Positions 1-10,273 of a stretch of DNA of 64,000 bases are shown here, one piece after another (positions within the stretch are counted from its first letter, which is position 1; each line of letters starts with the position of its first letter). The translations under genes were made by a program, and so were the position numbers. Source of the DNA: Nevskiaceae bacterium (lineage in GTDB: Bacteria > Pseudomonadota > Gammaproteobacteria > Nevskiales > Nevskiaceae). Under the pieces are notes generated by a model, which saw only the letters and a program-made list of their open reading frames with translations, had not been told where the DNA came from and did no database searches. Location of the stretch: positions 1 through 64,000 of the forward strand of contig SCRT01000002.1 of NCBI GenBank assembly GCA_004298465.1, written 5' to 3'.

Positions 1-186
1 GGTCTTGATCTTGCCCTTGGTGTAGACGTCGATCGACAGCAGTTCATCCGGGTAGGCCTTGGACAGATCCTTGCCTTCGGCAATCACCTTGGACAGCGGC
101 ATCAGCAAACCCGCCGATGCCCCGACTGCCGCCTTCTTCATCAGCTCGCGCCGACCCCAGTTGAAATCGTATTTTCTGATCCGCAT
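1..186 (-). CDS. N-terminus of a Tat-signal exported protein (cut by window edge)
   Basis: Sixty-two codons are visible and the frame stays open to base 1, so the C-terminus lies outside the window. The start ATG (184-186) is preceded by a strong GGAGGAG ribosome site 4 bases upstream. The N-terminus has a twin-arginine stretch (WGRRELMKK, about residues 10-18) followed by an Ala/Gly-rich hydrophobic segment (AAVGASAGLLMPL), as in Tat signal peptides of folded, often cofactor-bearing periplasmic proteins. The remaining residues (KAYPDELLSIDVYTKGKIKT) do not let me name a family. Function unknown. Confidence 0.75.
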   Translation of the reverse strand, partial: MRIRKYDFNWGRRELMKKAAVGASAGLLMPLSKVIAEGKDLSKAYPDELLSIDVYTKGKIKT

Positions 187-495
187 AACTCCTCCATGAA
201 ATCTTTGTATTCGACTCAAAGTGCCTGAACGAGGCAACGCGCCAAAACCAACACTTTTATACGGTGTGTTTTACACGAACATGGTGTTACTACTGCAGTT
301 TGCACACTATCACATGCGCGCGCAACACCCGTATCGGCCGCCTGGCAGGCACCCGCACGCCACGAACGTCGACGATGTAAATCGTGGCACAGTGTGGCTC
401 GCGGCTCGCCATGAACCCGGGCAGTTGACCTCACCGCGTTCGCATCCCACCCTGTACCGCCTGCGTACTCCTGCACGCAGCAAGGACCTCACCCC
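187..495. other. Divergent intergenic region
   Basis: This stretch of 309 bases lies between the minus-strand Tat-signal gene and the M13 peptidase gene and should hold both promoters. It is locally AT-richer than its surroundings around 250-310. A TATAAA-like box for the leftward gene can be read at 256-261 (minus strand), next to a short GTGT/ACAC dyad near 266-276. I see no convincing -35 box, no RNA gene and no repeat. Confidence 0.4.
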
Positions 496-2541
496 GTGAA
501 ACACTTCCTCCAACTCGGATATTGCCTGGGCATGACCACCGTACTCACCGCCTGTGCACTGCACGCCCCCCAGCCTGCCGCTCCCGCGGCACACAGCGGA
601 ATCGACTTCCAGTACATGGACACGCAGGTTCCTGCACAGCAGGACTTCTACGCCCACGTGAACGGCAAATGGCTGAAAAGTGCCGAAATTCCGGCCGACA
701 AGCCGTCCTACGGGGCGTTCTACAAGGTAATCGACGATACCCGCGAACAACTCCGCACGCTGATCGACGCAGCACTCAAGCAGCCGCACGACAAGCTGGA
801 TCCCGGCACGCGCAAGGTCGTCGATTTCTACGCCAGCTACATGGACACGGCCCGCATCGAGCAAGTGGGGCTGGAACCGCTGCGCCCGCTGCTGGCCCGG
901 ATCGCGGCCCTGCGGGACAAGGCCGGGCTGCCAGCGCTGGTCGCTGAACTGCAGCAGGTCGGCGTCACGGTGCCGTTCATGACGTCCGTGCAGCAGGACG
1001 CCAAGGATTCCTCGCGCTACATCGTGGAATTCGACCAGGACGGCCTCGGCCTGCCCGACCGCGACTACTACCTGAAGGACGATGCCCGCTTCGTCAAGGA
1101 CCGCGGCCTGTACGTGAAGCATGTGGAAACCATGCTGGGGCTCGCCGGGGATCTCCGCGCAGCCGAGGACGCAGCCGCCATCATGGCGTTCGAGACCACG
1201 CTGGCGAAGGCGCAGTGGGCGCGCGTCGACACCCGCGACGCCACGAAGGTCTACAACCCGATCGCCCCTGCGAAGTTCGCGAGCCTGGCACCCGGCTTCG
1301 GCTGGGAGGCCTACCTCAAGGCCGTGGGCGTGCCACCGCAGGATTTCATCGTGGTCGCGGAGCCGGACTACCTGACCGGCTTCGCCGCCGCGCTCGACAA
1401 GGCGCCGCTGGCAACGCTGAAGGCCTATTTCACGTGGCACGTCATTTCCGACTATGCGAACAACCTGTCCGCCGCGTTCGAAGACTCGCATTTCGCGTTC
1501 TACGGCACCGTGCTGCAGGGCACGCCAGAACAATTGCCGCGCTGGCAGCGCGCCTTGCGCGCCGTGGACAGTGGCATCGGCTTCGCGCTCGGCAAGATGT
1601 ACGTGGCGAAGTATTTCCCACCTGCGTACAAGGCGCGGATGGATACTCTGGTCGAGAACCTGCGGGCCGCCTTCAAGGTATCGATCGAGAACAGCACGTG
1701 GATGGACGCCACCACCCAGGCCCGGGCACTCGACAAGCTCGCGAAATTCGAGCCAAAGATCGGCTATCCGGCAAAATGGCGCGACTATTCGAAACTCGAC
1801 ATCGCGGCGGATGATCTGGTCGGCAACGTGATGCGCGCGAACCGCTTCGAATTCCGCCGCAACCTGGCCCACCTTGGCCACCCGGTCGACCGCAGCGAGT
1901 GGTACATGACGCCGCAGACGGTCAACGCCTACTACAGTCCGGCAACGAACCAGATCGTGTTTCCGGCCGCGATCCTGCAGCCGCCGTTCTTTGATCCGAA
2001 TGCCGACGAAGCGGTGAACTACGGCGCCATCGGGGCCGTCATCGGCCACGAGATGAGCCACGGCTTCGATGACCAAGGCGCAAAGTACGACGGCGACGGC
2101 AACCTGCACGACTGGTGGACACCCGCCACGCTCGCCCATTTCAAGACCCTGACGAAAGCCCTGATCGCCCAGTACGACGCCTACGCGCCGCTGCCCGGCG
2201 TGCACGTCAACGGCGCCTTGACGGTGGGCGAGAACATCGCCGACAACGCCGGCGTCCACATCGCGTACAAGGCCTACCACATGGCACTGGGCAACACCCC
2301 GGCACCCGTCATCGATGGGCTCACCGGCGACCAGCGCTTCTTCATCGGCTGGGCACAGGCGTGGCGCAGCAAGCGCCGGGCGAGCTACGAGAAAATGCTC
2401 ATCACCGTCGACCCGCACTCCCCGCCGCAGTTCCGTACGAACGGTGTGATGAGCGACGTGAAGGCCTTCTACAAGGCTTTCGATGTGCAGCCCGGGAACG
2501 GCATGTACCGGCCCGAGAAAGACCGCGTCAGCCTGTACTGA
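496..2541 (+). CDS. pepO: M13 family zinc metallopeptidase (neprilysin/PepO-like), lipoprotein
   Basis: This is an M13 endopeptidase that cleaves oligopeptides on the periplasmic side of the envelope. The 681-residue length is normal for the family. The zinc-site motif HEMSH lies at residues 518-522 and the third ligand motif ENIAD at 579-583; the substrate-binding NAYY motif precedes them (about 477-480). The N-terminus is a lipoprotein signal with lipobox LTAC ending at Cys20, so membrane anchoring is expected. The GTG start at 496 is the only one that gives this signal peptide. A hairpin with a T-run at 2557-2590 terminates the gene. The symbol is by family similarity only. Confidence 0.93.
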   Translation: MKHFLQLGYCLGMTTVLTACALHAPQPAAPAAHSGIDFQYMDTQVPAQQDFYAHVNGKWLKSAEIPADKPSYGAFYKVIDDTREQLRTLIDAALKQPHDKLDPGTRKVVDFYASYMDTARIEQVGLEPLRPLLARIAALRDKAGLPALVAELQQVGVTVPFMTSVQQDAKDSSRYIVEFDQDGLGLPDRDYYLKDDARFVKDRGLYVKHVETMLGLAGDLRAAEDAAAIMAFETTLAKAQWARVDTRDATKVYNPIAPAKFASLAPGFGWEAYLKAVGVPPQDFIVVAEPDYLTGFAAALDKAPLATLKAYFTWHVISDYANNLSAAFEDSHFAFYGTVLQGTPEQLPRWQRALRAVDSGIGFALGKMYVAKYFPPAYKARMDTLVENLRAAFKVSIENSTWMDATTQARALDKLAKFEPKIGYPAKWRDYSKLDIAADDLVGNVMRANRFEFRRNLAHLGHPVDRSEWYMTPQTVNAYYSPATNQIVFPAAILQPPFFDPNADEAVNYGAIGAVIGHEMSHGFDDQGAKYDGDGNLHDWWTPATLAHFKTLTKALIAQYDAYAPLPGVHVNGALTVGENIADNAGVHIAYKAYHMALGNTPAPVIDGLTGDQRFFIGWAQAWRSKRRASYEKMLITVDPHSPPQFRTNGVMSDVKAFYKAFDVQPGNGMYRPEKDRVSLY

Positions 2542-2556
2542 CGGGCATCGCCGTGT

Positions 2557-2590
2557 CGGAAAAGCGGGGCCGAAACCCGGCTTTTTCCGT
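2557..2590 (+). terminator. Rho-independent terminator after the M13 peptidase gene
   Basis: An inverted repeat (GGAAAAGC-GGG ... CCC-GGCTTTTTCC) lies just past the stop codon at 2541, with a CTTTTT run in its right arm. The position and shape fit an intrinsic terminator for the upstream gene. Confidence 0.6.
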
Positions 2591-2690
2591 TCATTCAGCG
2601 TTCATGCAATCAGGAATAAATTGCCCACATCGGATGACGGTTGAGGGCGTCACCCGGGTTCCTACCTCCCTCACGTACAAGGAGATTCAC

Positions 2691-2921
2691 ATGCGTTCCA
2701 CCATTCTCGCCAGCGCCCTGATCGCTGCCGCTGTTGCCTTCGCCGGCTCCGCCGTTGCCCAAGATGCAGCCCCGGAAGCCGCTGCTCCTGCTCCTGCCGC
2801 TGCCCAGACCCAGGCACCTGCCCATGCAACCAAGCACGCCACCAAGCATGCCAAGAAGCACGTCAAGCACGCCAAAAAGGCGCACAAGAGCGCTGCGAAG
2901 AAGGAAGCTCCTGCGAAGTGA
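2691..2921 (+). CDS. Small exported Ala/Pro-rich, Lys/His-rich basic protein
   Basis: This 76-residue protein has a clear Sec signal peptide (residues 1-24, ending AGSAVAQ), then an Ala/Pro/Gln stretch, then a tail built of short KHA/KKH/KAH repeats with about 18 Lys and 7 His. The ATG at 2691 follows a good AAGGAG site (about 2679). The composition recalls acid-shock (Asr-like) and histone-H1-like tails, but no catalytic motif exists and I cannot assign a family. It stands alone between two hairpins (2557-2590 and 2983-3009), so it is probably a monocistronic unit. Metal, acid or polyanion binding in the periplasm are possible inferences. Confidence 0.75.
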   Translation: MRSTILASALIAAAVAFAGSAVAQDAAPEAAAPAPAAAQTQAPAHATKHATKHAKKHVKHAKKAHKSAAKKEAPAK

Positions 2922-2982
2922 TTCCGTCTCCGTCAGGCCGGTGATCCGGCCTCAGGAACGTGTGTTGCGATAAAGTTGTGCG

Positions 2983-3009
2983 GAATGGCCGGGGCTTCCC
3001 CGGCCATTC
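2983..3009. terminator. Bidirectional hairpin terminator
   Basis: A perfect 12-bp inverted repeat (GAATGGCCGGGG / CCCCGGCCATTC) with a 3-base loop separates the small basic-protein gene from the convergent DUF3187 gene. No long T-run follows on either strand, so it may be a weak terminator or a transcript-end stabiliser. Confidence 0.5.
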
Positions 3010-3060
3010 TGTCTCTGGCGCCACACGGTCGGCGCAAGCCTGGCGCACAGCAGCTGCGCC

Positions 3061-4086
3061 TCAGCGCATCACGAGCCCGAGATGCACGCCGAAATCGGGG
3101 GAAGAATTGGTCACGAGATCCTCCTCAAAACCAGCTTCCACCGCGAGATGCCGAGAAAACGCGTAGCGCCCGCCGAACGTGCCCTGCAGGCCTGCCTTGC
3201 GCAACGCGGAAATTGCCGTCTTCTTGTAGAGCGGGCTGTGGGCATAGCCCTGCACGAGCAGCGAAAACGCCGGCGTGATGTGAAAACCCAACCCGGCGCC
3301 ACCAAGCAGCACGGCATGGCGCTGCAGGCCCGGCAGCACGTCGGACGTGGCGTTCCAGCTCCCGCCCAGGGACATGAAACCGTACCAGCGGGAAATCACG
3401 TCCACGAAGGGGTCATAGTCCAGCCACAACGCCCCGCCCCAGTTGCCGCCGGTCAAGTAATTCGCGGTGCCGCTCGGCAGCTTCACCTCCGTGCGCAGCG
3501 CCAGCCCCGGTTTCGCCTGCACCCCAGCGTCCAGTGTGATGTCGCCGACGTTGAAGCCACTGGAAGTCATGCCCAGTCCGGTCACTCCGGCACGGGTGTA
3601 ACGATATTCCACCTGCCGATGCGCGCGGCTGCCGCGCCCGCCGTCCGGGAATCCGAACAGCTCGTGGTAATTGTGGATGATGCCGTCCATCACGCCACCG
3701 TTGTTGACGACCAGCGGCACGGTCACGCCCAGCTCGAAGCCACCCCACGGCCCGCCCGCGAAGCCATGGCGCAGATCCAGCACGTAGCGCTGCGTCTCGC
3801 CATCCGCCATGTAGGTTTCACTGCCGCCCGCCTGGAAGACGTATTCGTTCGACCAGTCCAGCTGCGCACGAAGCTGGCTTTCACCTGGCGTCAGCACATG
3901 CGCGGATCCGATCCGCGGCAGATCAATGCCCTGCGTGACCGCCGCCTCGTTGCGGACACCAAAGCCGGTGTCGAACGCCGACAAACTACTTTCCGCACTC
4001 GGATACGCCGTGGCTGCCTGTGCCCCCCACGCCGCGCACGACAACGCCGCCACGACCAGCGCGATCTTCAACGATTTTCTTTCCAC
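3061..4086 (-). CDS. DUF3187 family outer-membrane-type protein
   Basis: This protein of 341 residues has a signal peptide (ERKSLKIALVVAALSC...AQA) and then alternating amphipathic strands typical of a beta-barrel. The order of motifs (GESQLRAQLDWSNEY, DGETQRYVLDLRHG, HELFGFPDGGRG, LKLPSGTANYLTGG) matches the DUF3187 proteins of gammaproteobacteria, whose role is unknown. I chose the GTG start at 4086 because GGGAG stands about 8 bases upstream and the signal peptide begins there; a longer frame to 4140 lacks a ribosome site. The C-terminal residue is Arg (VMR), not the usual Phe. Divergent from DAHP synthase. Confidence 0.8.
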   Translation of the reverse strand: MERKSLKIALVVAALSCAAWGAQAATAYPSAESSLSAFDTGFGVRNEAAVTQGIDLPRIGSAHVLTPGESQLRAQLDWSNEYVFQAGGSETYMADGETQRYVLDLRHGFAGGPWGGFELGVTVPLVVNNGGVMDGIIHNYHELFGFPDGGRGSRAHRQVEYRYTRAGVTGLGMTSSGFNVGDITLDAGVQAKPGLALRTEVKLPSGTANYLTGGNWGGALWLDYDPFVDVISRWYGFMSLGGSWNATSDVLPGLQRHAVLLGGAGLGFHITPAFSLLVQGYAHSPLYKKTAISALRKAGLQGTFGGRYAFSRHLAVEAGFEEDLVTNSSPDFGVHLGLVMR

Positions 4087-4276
4087 GCGTGCGACTCCCG
4101 ATCTGAAACGCTCAGAATTGTGCGCGCAGCTTAACGGCAAATTGCCGCGCCGCGAGGGCTTTCGCAGGGTAGGGATTGGAGGCTGGAAATTGGAGATCGG
4201 AGAATGCCGTGCGCCGCTTCCCCGTTGCGCCCTTCGATAAACCCGAGCTGAAACGGCCCGTCCAGCGCTTCCCTAG

Positions 4277-4282
4277 TAGAAT
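4277..4282 (+). promoter_or_regulatory. Candidate -10 box for the DAHP synthase gene
   Basis: TAGAAT lies about 40 bases upstream of the ATG at 4321. No clear TTGACA-like -35 box stands at the right spacing, so this is tentative. Confidence 0.3.
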
Positions 4283-4320
4283 TGTCGGCCTCGAAACGAT
4301 CCCCTCGTCTATCCGCGCTC

Positions 4321-5397
4321 ATGAACCACGTTACCGAAAACCTGCGCATCCGCTCCATCCGCAATGTCTCCACGCCCGAGCAGGTGCAAGCCGAGCTTCC
4401 GATGCCCGCCGAAGCCACGCAGACGGTGCTTCAGGCGCGGGCCGGCATCCAGAAAATCCTGCACGGCGGAGATGGCCGCCTGCTGGTGATCTGCGGCCCC
4501 TGCTCGATCCACAACCCCGAAGCCGCCCTCGACTACGCGGGACACCTGAAGACGCTGGCCGCGGAACTGGCGGACGAGCTGCTGATCGTCATGCGCGTGT
4601 ATTTCGAGAAGCCGCGTACCACCGTCGGCTGGAAGGGCCTGATCAACGATCCCGGCCTGGACGACGGCTACGACATCAACCGCGGCCTGCGCACGGCGCG
4701 CAAGCTGCTGCTCGGACTCAACGCCCGCGGCGTGGCCGCCGGCGTGGAATTCCTCGACATCCTCACGCCGCAATACCTGGCCGACCTCGTGAGCTGGGGC
4801 GCGATCGGCGCCCGCACCACGGAAAGCCAGCTGCACCGCGAGATGGCGTCCGGCCTGTCATGCCCGGTCGGCTTCAAGAACGGCACGGACGGCGGTATCC
4901 GGGTGGCGGTGGACGCCTTGCTCGCGGCGCGTCATCCGCACCATTTCCTGTCGCTGTCGCGCGAAGGAACGGTGGGCATCTTCGAGACGGCCGGCAACCC
5001 CGACACGCACATGATCCTGCGCGGGGGCCGCAGCGGCACGAACTACGATGCCGAATCCGTCCAGGCAGCGTGCGCCGAACTGGCCAAGGCGAAACTGCCC
5101 GAGCAGGTGATGATCGACTTCAGCCACGCGAACAGCCACAAGCAGCCGCAGCGCCAGTTGCAGGAAGTGGCCAAGCACGTCGGCGCGCAGGTTGCCGGTG
5201 GCGACCGGCGCATCATCGGCGCGATGGTGGAGTCCAACCTCGTTGCCGGGCGTCAGGACATCGGCCCGTTCGACGAGATGACCTACGGCCAGAGCGTGAC
5301 GGACGCCTGCCTGGGCTGGGACGACACCGTCACGCTGCTGCGCGGCCTGGCCCAAGCCGTCGCCGAACGGCGCAAAGTGTCGGTCGAGGCGGCCTGA
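4321..5397 (+). CDS. aroG: 3-deoxy-7-phosphoheptulonate (DAHP) synthase, type I
   Basis: This enzyme condenses phosphoenolpyruvate with erythrose 4-phosphate, the first step of the shikimate pathway, in the cytoplasm. The 358-residue protein shows the type I signatures CGPCSIHNP, SWGAIGARTTESQ with the nearby HRE and SCPVGFKNGTDG, and the DFSHANSHK block near the C-terminus. The frame is open further upstream to a TTG at 4282, but the ATG at 4321 gives the usual length (E. coli AroG 350, AroF 356). The sequence alone does not tell me whether the isozyme is Phe-, Tyr- or Trp-sensitive, so the symbol is provisional. It is convergent with the molybdenum hydroxylase genes. Confidence 0.93.
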   Translation: MNHVTENLRIRSIRNVSTPEQVQAELPMPAEATQTVLQARAGIQKILHGGDGRLLVICGPCSIHNPEAALDYAGHLKTLAAELADELLIVMRVYFEKPRTTVGWKGLINDPGLDDGYDINRGLRTARKLLLGLNARGVAAGVEFLDILTPQYLADLVSWGAIGARTTESQLHREMASGLSCPVGFKNGTDGGIRVAVDALLAARHPHHFLSLSREGTVGIFETAGNPDTHMILRGGRSGTNYDAESVQAACAELAKAKLPEQVMIDFSHANSHKQPQRQLQEVAKHVGAQVAGGDRRIIGAMVESNLVAGRQDIGPFDEMTYGQSVTDACLGWDDTVTLLRGLAQAVAERRKVSVEAA

Positions 5398-5451
5398 AGT
5401 CCCGACCCGGTCCGCCACACGCCGCCGGGCCTCGGGTCCGGCGGCGTCGTC

Positions 5452-7710
5452 TCAGGCCTGCGCCGCGCTCAGCGCCTGCCGCACCCGTTCCGGCGTGAAC
5501 GGCGCACGCCGCATGCGCACGCCGACGGCGTCGAAGATGGCATTCGAAAGCGCGGGCGGCACGACGGAGCACGTCGGCTCGCCCACGCCCCACGCTGGCG
5601 CCTCCGGCCGGTCGAGAAGCACGATGTCGATGGCGGGGACGTCCGGGAACGTGACGATCGGGTAGCTTGCCCAGTCCAGACTGGTGACGTGGGCGGCATC
5701 CCACTTCACTTCCTCGATCAGCGTGCGCGACAGCGTCTGCACCACGCTGCCCTCGATCTGCGCCTTTGCGCCATCGGGGTTCACCGTCAACCCGCAATCA
5801 TGCGCAATCGTGAAGCGCGTGGCACGAACCTTGCCGGTTTTCCGGTCCACTTCCACTTCGCACGCCGCCGCCACGTAAGTACGCTTGTTGTCGTAGAACA
5901 CGTAGGCGAAACCGCGGCCCCTGGCCACGCGCCCGTCCGTGTGGGGGGCGGGCGACGGGCGCGCCTGCCAGCCGGCGCGCTGGGCACAAGCGCGGATGAC
6001 GGCCGTGCCGCGCTCGTCCTTCAGGTGCTTAAGGCGGAACGCGACCGGGTCGACGCCCGCGGCGGCAGCGAACTCGTCCATGAAACTTTCATTCGTGAAG
6101 GTGTTCTGCGCCCACCCCGGCCCGCGCAGCCACGAGGGGCGAAACGGCGTGGTCCTGAGCCAGTGGATCGTGGCGTGCAGGTTCGGAATCGCGTACTCGG
6201 GCCAGGTGTTGCCCTCGCCGTAGCCGGACATCTGGCGGGCTGGCACCTGCACGCCCGCCGTGTCGTGCATGAGGCTGCCTGCGAGCAGTGGCACGCCGTT
6301 CACGGGTGCGCCGTGCTTCCAGCCACCGGGCACGAAATACGGAAACCAGGTCTCGAAATCCCACGCCACGAGGTTCCCGTTCGCATCCACGGCGCCCTGC
6401 ATGTCGGTGACGTAGGGCGGCGACTTCGGGTCCCAACCATGTTCATCGGCCCGCATCCACTGCACGCGCACCGGCGCGCCCACAGCCCGGGACAGCAGCA
6501 CGGCATCCGCCGCCGCATCCTCATGGCCATTGCGCCCATAGCAGCCCGCTCCTTCGAGATAACGCACGCGTACCGTGCCGGCATCGACGCCCAGCAGGAC
6601 GGCAATCTGGCGGCGCATCCAGTGCGTGCTCTGCGACGCCGACCAGATCTGCACGGCACCGGGCCGCACATCCGCCACCGCGCACGACGGCCCGATGGAG
6701 CCGTGCGTCTGGACCGGGAATTCATACGTCGCCTTCAGCACTTTCGCGGCATCGGCGAGTGAAATCGACACATCGCCCTCGGTCTTCACGACCTCGGTCT
6801 TGACCTGCGGCGCGTGCCGGGTGTGGTCGTAGATCGTGTCCATCGGCGGCAGTCCACGCCAATCCGACCAGACGCACTTCACCGCCCGCATGGCCTTTAT
6901 GGCGCCCCATTCCGTCCGCGCCACGACGCCGACGAAGTCGCCCTTGACCACGGTCTTCACGAAACCCGGCAAACGGCGGGCGGCGCCGTCGTCCACGGAC
7001 TGCAGATGCGCCTGCATGCCGGTCGGCCGGATTACGCGCCCGTGCAGCATGCCTGGCAACGTGAAGTCCTGCATATAGGTGAACTCGCCCGTCATCTTTG
7101 CCGGGATGTCCACGCGCGCCACCGGCTTACCAACAATCCGGAAGCCTTTCGGCGCCTTGAGCGGCACTGCATCGTCGAACGCCACGGCCAGTGCGCCCGA
7201 TGCCGCCAGGGCGCCATACGTCACGGTTCCCGTGCCGCCCGAAACCACGCCGTCCTTCACCACCAGCGCCGACGCCTCGGCCCCCAGTTTTCGGGCCGCA
7301 CGCCGCAGCAGGGCGCGCCGGGCACAGGCCGCCGCCTTGCGCAACTGCTGGCCTGCGACCTGCACGGACAGGCTGCCCCAGGTTGGCCCCTGGTCGGGCG
7401 TGAGCAGGGTGTCGCCCTGCACCACCGTGATGGCTTGAAACGGCACGTCCAGTTCCTCCGCCACCATCTGCATGAACGCAGTCTCGACGCCAGTTCCCAG
7501 CTCAACGTGCCCGCTGTACAGCGTGACGCGGCCTCCGTGGTCGATCGCCAGCCATGCATCAACCTGGCCGAAATCCTTCGGCTTGCCCACGCCTTGAGCG
7601 GCAGCATTCGCCGCCATCCCGGACAACGGGAAGCCGACCACCAGCGCACCGCCGGCCTTGAGCCCGGCCAGCAGCAGGTCACGGCGCGTCATCGCAAGTG
7701 TCGTGTTCAT
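5452..7710 (-). CDS. Molybdopterin-binding subunit of a xanthine dehydrogenase-family hydroxylase (IorB-like), Tat-exported
   Basis: This large subunit of 752 residues is from the molybdenum hydroxylase family (isoquinoline 1-oxidoreductase beta / aldehyde oxidoreductase type). It carries a Tat signal (TRRDLLLAG, residues 8-16, then a hydrophobic run), so it is probably folded with its cofactor before export. The C-terminal GVGEP motif holds the family's catalytic Glu. The ATG at 7710 is preceded by GGGAGG and sits one base after the stop of the 2Fe-2S subunit gene, implying translational coupling. No FAD-binding (CoxM-type) subunit or maturation factor lies nearby, as in IorAB-type two-subunit enzymes. 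The substrate cannot be read from sequence. Confidence 0.85.
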   Translation of the reverse strand: MNTTLAMTRRDLLLAGLKAGGALVVGFPLSGMAANAAAQGVGKPKDFGQVDAWLAIDHGGRVTLYSGHVELGTGVETAFMQMVAEELDVPFQAITVVQGDTLLTPDQGPTWGSLSVQVAGQQLRKAAACARRALLRRAARKLGAEASALVVKDGVVSGGTGTVTYGALAASGALAVAFDDAVPLKAPKGFRIVGKPVARVDIPAKMTGEFTYMQDFTLPGMLHGRVIRPTGMQAHLQSVDDGAARRLPGFVKTVVKGDFVGVVARTEWGAIKAMRAVKCVWSDWRGLPPMDTIYDHTRHAPQVKTEVVKTEGDVSISLADAAKVLKATYEFPVQTHGSIGPSCAVADVRPGAVQIWSASQSTHWMRRQIAVLLGVDAGTVRVRYLEGAGCYGRNGHEDAAADAVLLSRAVGAPVRVQWMRADEHGWDPKSPPYVTDMQGAVDANGNLVAWDFETWFPYFVPGGWKHGAPVNGVPLLAGSLMHDTAGVQVPARQMSGYGEGNTWPEYAIPNLHATIHWLRTTPFRPSWLRGPGWAQNTFTNESFMDEFAAAAGVDPVAFRLKHLKDERGTAVIRACAQRAGWQARPSPAPHTDGRVARGRGFAYVFYDNKRTYVAAACEVEVDRKTGKVRATRFTIAHDCGLTVNPDGAKAQIEGSVVQTLSRTLIEEVKWDAAHVTSLDWASYPIVTFPDVPAIDIVLLDRPEAPAWGVGEPTCSVVPPALSNAIFDAVGVRMRRAPFTPERVRQALSAAQA

Positions 7711-7711
7711 C

Positions 7712-8173
7712 TCAAGCCTCCCGCGCCGCATTCATGACCGCCGCAACGATGCGCGGATGGGTCCCGCAGCGGCACAGGTTATGAGCCAGCGCCCGCTTCA
7801 CTTCGGCCTCGGTCGGATGCGGATGGCGGTCCAGGAACGCCTTCGCCGTCATGATCATGCCGTTCACGCAATAGCCGCACTGCGCGGCCTGGGCATCGAT
7901 GAACGCCTGCTGCAGCGGATGCGGATGCGCCGTCGAACCCAACCCCTCCAGCGTCGTGACGGGCTTGTCGCCCACCGCCGCAACCGGCGTGACACAGGAC
8001 CGTACGGCGCGGCCGTCGAGAATCACCGTGCATGCGCCACACTGCCCCAGGCCGCAACCGAAACGCGGCCCCTTCAGCGCCAGGTCATTGCGCAGGACAT
8101 AGAGCAAGGGTTCATCGGGGTCGGCGCTGGCCTTGCGCGCAGCACCGTTCACATTCAAGGTAAATTCAGCCAT
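7712..8173 (-). CDS. 2Fe-2S subunit of the molybdenum hydroxylase (IorA/CoxS-like)
   Basis: This 153-residue protein is the electron-transfer partner of the downstream molybdopterin subunit. The N-terminal plant-ferredoxin-type cluster motif (CGLGQCGACTV, then a Cys about 14 residues on) and the C-terminal four-Cys cluster (CGYC ... CRCG) are both complete. The ATG at 8173 (MAEFTLNVNG) was chosen over upstream codons because it matches the family start and has a GAGAAA site. The gene pair reads leftward, divergent from glpK. With no FAD subunit, electrons probably pass to a cytochrome or another periplasmic acceptor (inference). Confidence 0.9.
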   Translation of the reverse strand: MAEFTLNVNGAARKASADPDEPLLYVLRNDLALKGPRFGCGLGQCGACTVILDGRAVRSCVTPVAAVGDKPVTTLEGLGSTAHPHPLQQAFIDAQAAQCGYCVNGMIMTAKAFLDRHPHPTEAEVKRALAHNLCRCGTHPRIVAAVMNAAREA

Positions 8174-8190
8174 GACAATTTCTCGAAGAA

Positions 8191-8209
8191 GGTACCGCAA
8201 CGGTATACC
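8191..8209. promoter_or_regulatory. Imperfect dyad in the hydroxylase/glpK divergent promoter region
   Basis: GGTACCG-CAA-CGGTATACC is a near-palindrome midway in the 86-base divergent spacer. TATACC at 8204-8209 could be the -10 of glpK. It may be an operator. There is no further support. Confidence 0.25.
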
Positions 8210-8259
8210 TGTGCTTGGCAAAAAAGTGGCGCGGGCTGCCGCGCAAGGAACCTGACCCC

Positions 8260-9772
<1,513 letters not shown>

Positions 9773-9780
<8 letters not shown>

Positions 9781-10273
9781 ACCCGTCCTGCCCGACCTGC
9801 TGCGTCCCGGCCTGCGGCTGGTGTTCTGCGGCACCGCCGCGAGCCGCGCATCGGCCGCCGCACGGGCCTACTACGCACACCCCGGCAACGCGTTCTGGCG
9901 CGCCCTGGCCCAAACCGGGCTCACGCCGCGACGCTTTGCTCCTCGGGAGTACCCACAGTTGCTGGACTACGGCATCGGTCTTACCGACCTCGGCAAGCAC
10001 GCCGCCGGAACGGATGCGGAGCTGCCAGCCGACGCCTTCGACACGGAAGGCCTGCGCGCCCGGATCCTGCACCATGCGCCGGCATGGCTGGCGTTCACCA
10101 GCAAGCACGGCGCGCAGTCGTTCCGCGGCCAGGCTGTCGGCTACGGCATTCAGCCATGGCGCATTGGGGCCAGCCGCGTCTTTGTACTGCCCTCACCTTC
10201 CGGGCAGGCGCGGCGATCGTGGGATCTTTCCCTCTGGCAGACGCTTGCAGACCTCATAAAGGAATGTTCATGA
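9773..10273 (+). CDS. mug: G/U mismatch-specific DNA glycosylase (Mug/TDG family)
   Basis: This 166-residue family 2 uracil-DNA glycosylase homologue probably removes uracil or damaged bases from mismatches. The fold signatures are visible: [11 protein letters not shown] (residues 14-24), [10 protein letters not shown] (36-45), [12 protein letters not shown] (63-74), [10 protein letters not shown] and LPSPSG. In E. coli Mug the first motif is GINPG with catalytic Asn18; here that Asn is replaced by Ala22, and the Asn of LPNPSG is Ser. Asp72 is a possible substitute catalytic residue, as proposed for the Deinococcus Mug. The GTG start at 9773 overlaps the glpK stop by 8 bases, and the stop overlaps the next ATG. 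Confidence 0.85.

Noticed and set aside
310-2418. Open frame of 702 codons on the minus strand opposite the M13 peptidase gene
   Set aside because: It is a GC-rich shadow of the peptidase gene; no domain motifs, while the plus-strand frame has a lipobox, HEMSH and ENIAD.
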